From Solirubrobacterales bacterium (GTDB lineage Bacteria > Actinomycetota > Thermoleophilia > Solirubrobacterales > 70-9): DNA of 64,000 nucleotides. The notes beneath the pieces are model-generated. The model saw only the letters and a program-made list of their open reading frames with translations, did not search any database and had not been told where the DNA came from. The position numbers and the translations under genes were made by a program. Of this stretch, positions 9,789-16,493 are shown piece by piece; within the stretch, counting starts at the first letter, position 1, and every line of letters begins with the position of its first letter. The stretch is taken from positions 30,169 through 94,168 of the forward strand of contig JAJNAZ010000009.1 in assembly GCA_021155855.1 (NCBI GenBank), in the 5' to 3' direction.

Positions 9789-10549
9789 GCTGCGGCCTCG
9801 ACCTCCTCCTTGATCCAGCCGTAGCCCTTGGCCTCGAGCTCGCCCACGAGCTCGGGCCCGCCCTCCTTGACGATCCGCCCGTCGTGCATGACGTGGACGA
9901 AGTCCGGCTCGACCAGATGCAGGATGCGCTGGTAGTGGGTGATGATCAGGATCCCGAGGTCCGGCCCGGCGAACTGGTTGACGCCCTCGGCGACGACCCG
10001 CAGCGCGTCGATGTCGAGTCCGGAGTCGGTCTCGTCGAGGACCGCGATCTTCGGGCGCAGCATCGCCAGCTGGAGTACCTCCATGCGCTTCTTCTCGCCA
10101 CCGGAGAAGCCGTCGTTGACGTAGCGGCTGGAGAACTCGCGCGGGATCTTGACCAGCTCCATCGCCGCCTCGGTCTCGCGGCGGAAGTCCTTGAGGCTGA
10201 TCTGCTTCTCGCCGCGCACCTCGCGCTGGGCGTTGAGCGCCATCCGCAGGTACTTGGCCACGGTCACGCCCGGGATCGCGACCGGGTACTGGAAGGCCAT
10301 GAAGAGGCCGGCGCGGGCGCGCTCCTCCGGATCGGCGTCGGTGATCTCGGAGCCCTCGAAGATGATCTCGCCGTCGGTGATCTCGAGCGCGGGGTGACCC
10401 ATGATCGCGTTGGCGAGGGTCGACTTGCCGGACCCGTTCGGACCCATCAGCGCATGGATCTCGCCCTTCGAGACCTCGAGGTCGAGCCCCTTGAGGATCT
10501 CCTTGTCCTCGGCGCTCACGTGCAGGTTGCGGATCTGAAGGTCAGGCAT
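9785..10549 (-). CDS. sufC: Fe-S assembly ATPase SufC
   Basis: 254 residues from ATG 10549 (the open frame extends further upstream but into rrf2). It has Walker A GPNGSGKST (36-44), a Q-loop near AFQYP, signature FSGGEKKRM (148-156) and Walker B IAVLDETDSGLD (Asp172). SufC is the ABC-type ATPase of the SufBCD complex and drives its rearrangement during cluster assembly. It starts 35 nt after the Rrf2 stop codon and overlaps sufS. It is separated by about 4.6 kb from sufB-sufD, an unusual break of the normally contiguous sufBDC order. Confidence 0.96.
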   Translation of the reverse strand: MPDLQIRNLHVSAEDKEILKGLDLEVSKGEIHALMGPNGSGKSTLANAIMGHPALEITDGEIIFEGSEITDADPEERARAGLFMAFQYPVAIPGVTVAKYLRMALNAQREVRGEKQISLKDFRRETEAAMELVKIPREFSSRYVNDGFSGGEKKRMEVLQLAMLRPKIAVLDETDSGLDIDALRVVAEGVNQFAGPDLGILIITHYQRILHLVEPDFVHVMHDGRIVKEGGPELVGELEAKGYGWIKEEVEAAA

Positions 10550-10584
10550 TTGTCTCCGGTTGATTGTCTGTCTCCGGCCGCTGG

Positions 10585-11073
10585 TCAGGCAACCGGTTCT
10601 GGAAGTGCCGCGGTGGCCGCGGCGGCGTCGGCGAACTCGACCAGCTCCGCGAGGCTGGTTCCGGCGAGCGCCTTGGTGACGCCACCGTGGACACGGGTCC
10701 AGAGCAGCTTCGTCGCGCAGGCGCGGTCGCCATCGACCTCGTGCGAGCACAGCACTCGGCCCTCGCGCTCGGTATGAAAGCACTCCATCGGGGCGACCGG
10801 CCCCTCGAGGGCCTCGACCACGTCGAGCATCGCGATTTCGCGCGCCGGCTTCGCCAGCCGGTAGCCGCCGTGGGCGCCGCGCACGGAGCTCACCAGGTCC
10901 GCCTGGCGCAGCTTGGCGACCAAGTGCTCGAGGTAGGAGAGCGGCAGCAGCTCGGCCTCGGCGACGGTCGCGAGCGCAACCGGCTCGGCTTCCTCCGGTG
11001 CGGTCGTGCCCGCCCGGCGGCCGAGCTCGACCATCAAGCGCACGCCATATTCAGCCTTGGTCGAAAACAGCAT
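10585..11073 (-). CDS. Rrf2-family regulator of Fe-S assembly (SufR/IscR-like)
   Basis: 162 residues. The N-terminus is a typical Rrf2 winged helix: MLFSTKAEYGVRLMVELGRR, LPLSYLEHLVAKLRQADLV and SSVRGAHGGYRLAKPAREI. The C-terminal part has three cysteines (Cys98 in MECF, Cys109 in VLCS, Cys119 in RACA), the usual ligands of a [2Fe-2S] or [4Fe-4S] sensor cluster. It heads the rrf2-sufC-sufS operon and probably represses suf genes when Fe-S supply is adequate. A dyad GGACA-N9-TGTCC overlaps its -10 box, suggesting autoregulation. Confidence 0.92.
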   Translation of the reverse strand: MLFSTKAEYGVRLMVELGRRAGTTAPEEAEPVALATVAEAELLPLSYLEHLVAKLRQADLVSSVRGAHGGYRLAKPAREIAMLDVVEALEGPVAPMECFHTEREGRVLCSHEVDGDRACATKLLWTRVHGGVTKALAGTSLAELVEFADAAAATAALPEPVA

Positions 11074-11075
11074 CG

Positions 11076-11101
11076 GGACAAATCCTAGCTGTCCAGTCGG
11101 A
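11076..11101 (-). promoter_or_regulatory. rrf2-sufCS promoter with overlapping operator dyad
   Basis: On the minus strand TAGGAT (11087-11082) is a -10 box ending 8 nt before the rrf2 ATG. An inverted repeat GGACA-N9-TGTCC (11076-11094) spans that box. TCCGACTG (11101-11094) lies six bases upstream of the -10, exactly as before the Rieske-sufBD operon. A bound Rrf2 dimer here would occlude the promoter. Confidence 0.6.
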
Positions 11102-11137
11102 AAACCGGGAGAACGACGAAGACCGACGAAGAAGGCC

Positions 11138-11791
11138 CTACGGCTCGATCAACCCGCGCCGAATCGCATAGCGCACCAGTTCCACTCGATCCCGCATGCC
11201 GAGCTTGCGCATCGCGTTCGAGCGGTGGTTCTCGACCGTCTTCTCGGACAGGTGGAGGATCTTCGCGATCTCCTTGTTCGTGTGCGCCTCGGCGACCAGC
11301 TTCACCACCTCTTCCTCGCGCGGCGTCAGCTCGTCGGAGCGACCAGTGCCCTGGCCGAGCACGTCCTTGATCAGCGCGCGCTGGGCCTCGGGGGTGAGAA
11401 AGGGCTCTCCGCGCTGCACCGCGCGCACCGCCTCCAGCAAATCGACGTCGGCCTGCGCCTTGAGCACGTAGCCCGACGCTCCCGCCTTCAGCGCCTCGAA
11501 CAGATAGCGCTCGTCGTCGTACATCGAGAGGATGAGCACCGCGACGTCGGGGGCCTGCTCGCGGATCTCCCGGGTCGCCTGGAGCCCGGTCAGCTTCGGC
11601 ATCTTGACGTCGAGGATCGCCAGGTCGGGCCGCTCACGGATCGCAAGGTCGCGGGCCGCGGCGCCGTCAGAAGCCTCGGCCACGACCTCGATGTCCTGCT
11701 GCTGTTCGAGCAGCATCCGCAACCCCGAACGAACGATGCCGTGGTCGTCGGCGATCAGCACCCGCACGTCTTCATCCTCGCTCACGCACAT
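11138..11791 (-). CDS. NarL/LuxR-type response regulator
   Basis: 217 residues. The receiver domain has the acidic pair Asp15-Asp16 (LIADDH), phosphoacceptor Asp61 (AILDVKMP), a Ser in ILSMYDD and Lys in GYVLKAQ. The C-terminal LuxR helix-turn-helix runs from LTPREEEVVKLVAEAHTNKE to KTVENHRSNAMRKLGM. The protein is activated by phosphorylation and binds DNA as a dimer. It follows and overlaps the histidine kinase by 20 nt with this start; GTG 11767 would leave a 4-nt gap and is an alternative. The regulon is unknown; divergent htpX is the obvious candidate. Confidence 0.93.
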   Translation of the reverse strand: MCVSEDEDVRVLIADDHGIVRSGLRMLLEQQQDIEVVAEASDGAAARDLAIRERPDLAILDVKMPKLTGLQATREIREQAPDVAVLILSMYDDERYLFEALKAGASGYVLKAQADVDLLEAVRAVQRGEPFLTPEAQRALIKDVLGQGTGRSDELTPREEEVVKLVAEAHTNKEIAKILHLSEKTVENHRSNAMRKLGMRDRVELVRYAIRRGLIEP

Positions 11792-12761
11792 CGTTCGTGA
11801 CCCCGATCGGCACGCGGAGACGAACATTGGTGCCGACCTCGGGCCGCGATTCGACCCGTAGGTCTCCGTTGACGAGTAGCGCGCGCTCGCGCATGCCGGC
11901 GAGGCCGAGTCCGCGCGAGGCCTGGTCGAAGGTGAAGCCCCGCCCGTCGTCGGCGACGCTGAGCTCGACCGCCCCGTCGGTGTGCTCGAGGCGCACACGC
12001 ACCTGTGCGGCCCCCGAGTGGCGCGCCGCGTTCGAGAGCGCCTCCTGGGCGACTCTGTAGGCGACGATCTGCACGTCGCGTGGCACCGAGGCGATGTCCC
12101 CCTCGGCCTCGAAGGTCGTTCGGATACCGCTCTGGCGGCCGAGCTCGGTGACGTGACTGGCAAGCGCGGCCTTCAGCCCGAGGTCGTCGAGCGCGGTCGG
12201 GCGGAGCTGGCGGGCGAGCGCCAGCAGCTCCTGAAGCGCCTGGTTGCCGAGCGCGCGGATCTCGGCGAGCTCGCCGGCAAGCGCCGGCGGCGACTTCTCG
12301 CGTGCGGCCTCGAGCCGCAGCAGCAGACCGGTGAGCGATTGGTTGACCTCGTCGTGCAGGTCGCGTGCGACTCGGGCCCGCTCCTCCTCCTGGGCCTCCA
12401 GGGCGGCGCTCGAGGCGCGGCGACGCTCGGCTTCGAGCCGCTCGAGCATGCGGATGAACGCGTGGTGCAGGCGCTCGACCTCCTCCGGGCTGCCCGGGCT
12501 GTGTGCGAGCCGGAGGTTGGCGCCGGGGCGCGAGAGGTCCGCGCGCTCCATCTGGTCGATCAGGTCCTCGAGCGGCTTGAAGCGGCGCTGAAGCAGGAAC
12601 AGGTTGGAGACGATCGTGAGCGCGATCGCCAGCCCGAGCACGAGCGCCGCCTCCGGCGTCTCGCTCAGGCTGAGGTCGGCGATCATCGTCGCGACGACCG
12701 CCGCCACGACCACCAGCAGGTTCACGACCAGAACCTGAGTCATGAGATCGCGGCGCCTCAT
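11772..12761 (-). CDS. membrane sensor histidine kinase (HisKA_3 type)
   Basis: 329 residues. There are two N-terminal transmembrane helices (about 8-30 and 38-58) with almost no loop between them, so sensing is likely within or near the membrane. A HAMP-like linker and coiled coil (about 60-125) follow. The phospho-accepting His136 is in ARVARDLHDEVNQ, and the ATPase domain contains ALSNAARHSGA (N box), DDGRGF and GLGLAGMRERA. Cognate response regulator lies downstream with overlapping frames. A TACTTT -10 box ends 6 nt before the ATG, so the operon is probably leaderless. Confidence 0.92.
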   Translation of the reverse strand: MRRRDLMTQVLVVNLLVVVAAVVATMIADLSLSETPEAALVLGLAIALTIVSNLFLLQRRFKPLEDLIDQMERADLSRPGANLRLAHSPGSPEEVERLHHAFIRMLERLEAERRRASSAALEAQEEERARVARDLHDEVNQSLTGLLLRLEAAREKSPPALAGELAEIRALGNQALQELLALARQLRPTALDDLGLKAALASHVTELGRQSGIRTTFEAEGDIASVPRDVQIVAYRVAQEALSNAARHSGAAQVRVRLEHTDGAVELSVADDGRGFTFDQASRGLGLAGMRERALLVNGDLRVESRPEVGTNVRLRVPIGVTNDVRERG

Positions 12762-12767
12762 CTTCCC

Positions 12768-12773
12768 AAAGTA
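12768..12773 (-). promoter_or_regulatory. -10-like box TACTTT for the kinase-regulator operon
   Basis: On the minus strand TACTTT ends 6 nt before the kinase ATG at 12761. Confidence 0.45.
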
Positions 12774-12791
12774 TCCGCGTCGCGGCGGCGC

Positions 12792-12820
12792 GATCGCCCC
12801 CCACCTAAAGCGGGGCGATC
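12792..12820. other. inverted repeat in kinase/htpX divergent region
   Basis: GATCGCCCC (12792-12800) and GGGGCGATC (12812-12820) form a perfect 9-bp inverted repeat with an 11-nt centre. It lies in the 182-bp divergent region between the kinase operon and htpX, so it may be an operator (for example for the NarL-type regulator). No run of T follows, so a terminator is unlikely. The rest of this gap holds the htpX Shine-Dalgarno sequence and nothing else recognisable. Confidence 0.4.
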
Positions 12821-12943
12821 CCCTAGGTCAAACAGGGGCCAGCCCCTATGAACCGAGCGGCCGCGATCGTCAGAATGTCCAGTACAGGTTTCAGTCCGGC
12901 CGCCTGTCCCCGAGAGTCGGACAGCATCAAGGAGCCCCCAGCG

Positions 12944-13804
12944 ATGACAACGACCCGCAAGTCCAACTTCGCCGCCACCCTGCGGACGACGATCCTGATG
13001 GCGACCCTCGGCGGTCTGCTGGTCGCGATCGGTTACGCGATCGGCGGCATCCAGATCGCCGGCGTATTCCTCGTGATCGCACTGGTGATCAACGGCATCG
13101 CCTACTGGTTCAGCGACAAGATCGCGATTGCGAGCGCGCGGGCGAAGCCGCTCTCCGAGCAGGAGGCGCCCGGCCTCTACCAGATGGTCCGCGAACTGAC
13201 CACGCGGGCCGAGATCCCGATGCCCCGTCTGTACATGATCCCGAGCGAGCAGCCGAACGCGTTCGCAAGCGGGCGCGGCCCCAAGCACTCCATCGTTGCC
13301 GTGACCGAGGGGATCACCAAGATGCTCTCCGAGGACGAGCTCCGCGGCGTGATCGCCCACGAGCTCGCGCACATCAAGAACCGCGACATCCTGACCCAGT
13401 CGGTGGCCTCGGCGATCGGGGCGATGATCACCTACCTGGCGTACATGTTCTTGTGGTTCGGAGGCGACGACGAGTCGCCGCTGAGTCTCGTCGCGAGCCT
13501 CGCGATGGTCCTCCTGGCACCGATTGCGGCGACCCTGATCCAGCTGGCGGTCTCGCGCCAGCGCGAGTTCGCCGCCGACGCCACCGGGGCCGAGGTCAGC
13601 GGCAACCCCGAGTCGCTCGCCTCGGCGCTGCTGCGACTGGAGGAGGGCGCCAAGGCGATGCCGATGCAGGTCAACCAGGCGACCGAGCCGCTCTACATCG
13701 TGAAGCCCTTCCGAGGCGGCGGGATCGCGAGCCTGTTTTCGACCCACCCGCCGATCGAAGAGCGCGTCCGCCGGCTGCGGCAGATGCGCCCGGCGCTCGG
13801 CTAG
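12944..13804 (+). CDS. htpX: HtpX-like M48 zinc metalloprotease
   Basis: 286 residues from ATG 12944, chosen because AAGGAG at 12929-12934 sits 9 nt upstream; an upstream in-frame ATG at 12848 lacks a ribosome site. Transmembrane helices at about 13-33 and 37-56, the zinc motif HELAH (139-143, VIAHELAHIKNRD), two more helices, and the third ligand Glu in RQREFAADATGAE. STHPPIEERVRRL is the usual C-terminal block. HtpX degrades damaged membrane proteins with its active site facing the cytoplasm. Divergence from a two-component system suggests envelope-stress control, which is inference. Confidence 0.93.
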   Translation: MTTTRKSNFAATLRTTILMATLGGLLVAIGYAIGGIQIAGVFLVIALVINGIAYWFSDKIAIASARAKPLSEQEAPGLYQMVRELTTRAEIPMPRLYMIPSEQPNAFASGRGPKHSIVAVTEGITKMLSEDELRGVIAHELAHIKNRDILTQSVASAIGAMITYLAYMFLWFGGDDESPLSLVASLAMVLLAPIAATLIQLAVSRQREFAADATGAEVSGNPESLASALLRLEEGAKAMPMQVNQATEPLYIVKPFRGGGIASLFSTHPPIEERVRRLRQMRPALG

Positions 13805-13843
13805 CCCGGACCGCACGCGGACATCGGCTACTCGATAGTCGTC

Positions 13844-14737
13844 GTGACTTGGGAGTGTGCAGGGCACCTGCGCACTCTCGTCACGTCGATGAACGAGCAC
13901 CTCGACGGCAGCCAGGAGCTGCTGGTGGTCGACAACGGCTCGCGCGACTCCTTCGCCGAGGCCGCGGCGGGCTGGAAGGGGCGCCATCGCTTGCTCGCCC
14001 TGGGCGACAACCTCGGCTTCGGCCGGGCATCGAACGAGGGGGTACGGGAGGCCGCCGAACCCACCACGGTCCTGCTCAACCCGGACACGGAGCTGCTCGA
14101 TCCCGGACTCGACCGGCTGGCGGCGGTCGCGACCATGCTCGGCGGCCTGGTCGGGCCGCGGGTGCTCAACCCCGACCGGACGATCCAGCCCTCGGCCAGC
14201 GGCCCCGAGGTCGGGCTCTGGCCCTGGGTTCGGGCGCTCATCCCGGGGTCGCTGCAGCCCGACGCCCTGCGGGTGCGCACCGAGCCCTACCGCCTTGAGC
14301 GCCGGGTCCCGGTCGCGTGGCTCACCGGGGCCTGCATCGCTGCACCGACCGCGACCTTGCGCCGGCTCGGACCCTTCGACCCGGCGCTGCACATGTACGG
14401 CGAGGACGTCGACCTTGGTCTTCGCGCCGCCGTCGACGGGGTCCGCTCATGGTTCGACCCCACGATCTGTCGCCTCATCCATCACGGACAGGGGTCGTCG
14501 ACGGTCGTCTACGGCTCGCGTGAGGCCTGGCGGCCGGCGGGGACACTCAACTGGCGGGCGGCGGTGCGGCGCGCGTACGGTTCGCGCCGGGAGTGGCTCG
14601 CCTGGCGGGCGCTGCGGCTGAACCTGCGCCTGCGCCTGATCGGCAAGACGCTGCTCGGCCGCGCCACCGACCGCGACCGCACCGCCCTCGCCGGCGCGAT
14701 CGCGGCCGATCCGCCGCCGACGCTGCCGCCGCCGTAG
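13844..14737 (+). CDS. GT2 glycosyltransferase (rhamnosyltransferase-like)
   Basis: 297 residues from GTG 13844. GT-A motifs are ELLVVDNGSRDS, NLGFGRASNEGV, LLNPDTELLDP (metal-binding DxD equivalent), WLTGACIAA and MYGEDVDLGLRA (catalytic-base ED). These match WbbL-type rhamnosyltransferases that use dTDP-rhamnose. The frame upstream of the GTG still encodes the first beta strand (DIGYSIVVVTWE) back to the htpX stop at 13802-13804 but holds no ATG, GTG or TTG, so translation may begin at a rare start (ATC 13823 or ATA 13835) or the first strand is shortened. A basic tail follows the catalytic domain. Confidence 0.85.
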   Translation: MTWECAGHLRTLVTSMNEHLDGSQELLVVDNGSRDSFAEAAAGWKGRHRLLALGDNLGFGRASNEGVREAAEPTTVLLNPDTELLDPGLDRLAAVATMLGGLVGPRVLNPDRTIQPSASGPEVGLWPWVRALIPGSLQPDALRVRTEPYRLERRVPVAWLTGACIAAPTATLRRLGPFDPALHMYGEDVDLGLRAAVDGVRSWFDPTICRLIHHGQGSSTVVYGSREAWRPAGTLNWRAAVRRAYGSRREWLAWRALRLNLRLRLIGKTLLGRATDRDRTALAGAIAADPPPTLPPP

Positions 14738-14801
14738 CTTCCGTCCAGTTGCGATTATCGACCAAGCCCGGTCTCTGAGCCCGGGGAGGGGACCCCATTG
14801 C

Positions 14802-14853
14802 TATCCTTCGTGAAGTAAACCTTGAATCCGGATAGGGATTTGGAGATTTAGCG
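14802..14853 (+). promoter_or_regulatory. promoter and leader of the moeZ-cysO operon
   Basis: TATCCT (14802-14807) is a -10 candidate, and GGAG (14842-14845) is a Shine-Dalgarno sequence 8 nt before ATG 14854. CTATCC (14801-14806) and GGATAG (14830-14835) form a 6-bp inverted repeat that overlaps the -10 and spans the early leader, a possible operator. Unlike most genes here this transcript would have a leader. Confidence 0.4.
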
Positions 14854-16044
14854 ATGGCGACCGCAGCGAACCCGATCAAGCAGCGCGTGGAGATGGTCTC
14901 GGTCGATCGCGCGCGGGGAGAGATCGACTCGGGCACGCGGGTGATCGACGTCCGCGAGCAGAACGAGTGGGACGAGTCCCACCTCGAGGCGGCGACGCAC
15001 GTCCCCCAGGGCGAGCTGGTCGAGCGGATCGACGAGCTGGCTCCGGACCGCTCGGAGCGCCTGCTGCTCCACTGCCGCACCGACAACCGCTCCGCCCGCA
15101 TGGCGGAGGAGCTCGCCGGACTCGGGTACGAGAACCTCGGCGTGATCGAGGGCGGGATCGTCGCCTGGGAGGACGCGGGACTGCCGACGATGAGCGACTC
15201 GGACCTCACTCCGGCCCAGCGCATGCGCTACTCGCGCCACATCCTGCTCCCCGAGATAGGGGTCGAGGGCCAGCTCAAGCTGCTGAATTCGAAGGTGCTA
15301 CTGCTCGGCGCCGGCGGCCTCGGGGCTCCGACCGCCCTGTATCTCGCCGCGGCGGGCGTCGGCAGGCTCGGGATCGTCGACGACGACGTGGTCGACGAGT
15401 CGAACCTGCAGCGACAGGTGATTCACAACACCGAGCGCGTCGGGATCCCTAAGACCGCCTCCGCGCGGATCACGATCGAGGCGCTGAACCCCGACGTCGA
15501 GGTTGTCGAGTACAACCTCCGTCTCGACGCTTCGAACATCCTCGAACTGCTCGAGCCCTACGACGTGATCGTCGACGGCGCCGACAACTTCCCCACCCGC
15601 TACCTGCTCAACGACGCCTCGGTGCGTCTCGGCAAGCCGGTGATCTCGGCCTCGATCCTCGGGTTCGACGGCCAGATCTCCACCTTCGTGCCCCACCAGG
15701 GACCCTGCTACCGCTGCCTGTATCCGGTCCCGCCGCCCCCGGAGTTGGCGCCGAGCTGCGGCGCCAACGGGGTCCTCGGCGTGATGGCGGGCGTGATGGG
15801 CATGCTGCAGGCCAACGAGGTGGTCAAGCTGGTCGCCGGGATCGGGGAGCCCCTTGTCGGTCGCCTGCTGCTCTACGAGTCGCTGGGCACCCGCTTCACC
15901 GAGCTCAAGGTCAAGCGCGACCCGAAGTGCCCGATCTGCGGCGACGATGCCGCAGAGATCGCCCCGGAAGAGATGGGCCGCTTCCCCGACTACGAGCTCT
16001 TCTGCGGCGCTCCGGCCCGCGAGCCGTCGCCGGCCGCCGCCTGA
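14854..16044 (+). CDS. moeZ: rhodanese-MoeB/ThiF fusion adenylyltransferase (MoeZ-like)
   Basis: 396 residues. The N-terminal rhodanese domain (about 15-110) has the persulphide Cys74 in LLHCRTDNRS. The E1-like domain has the ATP-binding loop GAGGLGAP (152-159), NLQRQVIHN, DGADNFPTRY, the zinc pairs CYRC (285-288) and CPIC (359-362), and Cys302 in APSCGANGVLG. Such enzymes adenylate the C-terminal Gly of a MoaD/ThiS-type carrier and load sulphur. Mycobacterial MoeZ has the rhodanese domain at the C-terminus, so the order is swapped here. The downstream cysO is the evident partner, 17 nt away. Confidence 0.92.
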   Translation: MATAANPIKQRVEMVSVDRARGEIDSGTRVIDVREQNEWDESHLEAATHVPQGELVERIDELAPDRSERLLLHCRTDNRSARMAEELAGLGYENLGVIEGGIVAWEDAGLPTMSDSDLTPAQRMRYSRHILLPEIGVEGQLKLLNSKVLLLGAGGLGAPTALYLAAAGVGRLGIVDDDVVDESNLQRQVIHNTERVGIPKTASARITIEALNPDVEVVEYNLRLDASNILELLEPYDVIVDGADNFPTRYLLNDASVRLGKPVISASILGFDGQISTFVPHQGPCYRCLYPVPPPPELAPSCGANGVLGVMAGVMGMLQANEVVKLVAGIGEPLVGRLLLYESLGTRFTELKVKRDPKCPICGDDAAEIAPEEMGRFPDYELFCGAPAREPSPAAA

Positions 16045-16061
16045 GGGTTACCGTTCAAGGC

Positions 16062-16493
16062 ATGCCGACGGTGAAGATCCCGCCCGTGCTGCGTCCTCGC
16101 ACAGGGGGCGACAGCGAGGTCGCCACCGACGGCGACACCGTCGGTGCGGTGCTCTCCGCGCTCGCCGATGCCCACCCGGACACCCGCGGCCAGCTCTTCT
16201 CCGAGGACGGCGAGCTCAACCGCTACGTCAACGTCTATCTCAACGACGAGGACGTTCGGGTCCTCGACGGGCTCGAGACCGCGGTCGCCGCAACCGACAC
16301 CGTGGTCATCCTCCCCGCCATGGCCGGCGGAACAACTCCGCCGAGATGCTCCGCCGCTATCGCCCGCCGGTGTAGTCGACGAGCGTCCTCCACGACGGCT
16401 TCGGCGTCAGCTCCTCGGCCTCGAACAGCCCCGCCTCGGCACACCAGTCGCAGATCGGCTCGCCGCCGAGGTCGCGCCAGGCGAACCAGGTGA
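16062..16493 (+). CDS. cysO: CysO-like sulphur carrier protein with unusual C-terminal extension
   Basis: A ubiquitin-like beta-grasp protein: MPTVKIPPVLRPRTGGDSEV, then VNVYLNDEDVRVLDGLETAV and VVILPAMAGG. It closely resembles mycobacterial CysO (IPTILRPHTGG; VNIYVNDEDVR; VTILPAVAGG), whose terminal Gly-Gly is adenylated and thiocarboxylated for cysteine synthesis by CysM. Here Gly-Gly at residues 90-91 is not followed by a stop; the frame runs about 52 more residues into the convergent glycosidase gene. That tail looks like an antisense shadow, so a lost stop, an indel or proteolytic maturation is likely. The core would end near 16333. Confidence 0.8.
   Translation: MPTVKIPPVLRPRTGGDSEVATDGDTVGAVLSALADAHPDTRGQLFSEDGELNRYVNVYLNDEDVRVLDGLETAVAATDTVVILPAMAGGTTPPRCSAAIARRCSRRASSTTASASAPRPRTAPPRHTSRRSARRRGRARRTR
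16325..16343 (+). terminator. hairpin at the CysO Gly-Gly codons
   Basis: CGGCGGA-ACAAC-TCCGCCG is a perfect 7-bp stem with a 5-nt loop, falling exactly on the CysO Gly-Gly codons between the convergent cysO and glycosidase genes. It has no T-tract. It could act as a terminator on either strand or be incidental in GC-rich sequence. Confidence 0.35.

Noticed and set aside
11772..12804. Alternative 340-residue minus-strand frame over the histidine kinase
   Set aside because: Arg/Ala/Pro-rich shadow; the kinase frame has all conserved boxes.
12792..12820. Terminator for the kinase-regulator operon
   Set aside because: It lies upstream of both divergent genes, not at a 3' end, and has no T-tract.
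13802..13846. Read-through of the htpX stop to make an HtpX-glycosyltransferase fusion
   Set aside because: The GT2 is in the same frame as htpX, but a membrane protease-GT fusion has no support and no read-through context is visible.
16334..16493. CysO C-terminal extension as a true functional domain
   Set aside because: The residues are Ser/Arg/Ala-rich and mirror the opposite-strand glycosidase codons, as expected for a shadow; kept only as an oddity of the gene end.
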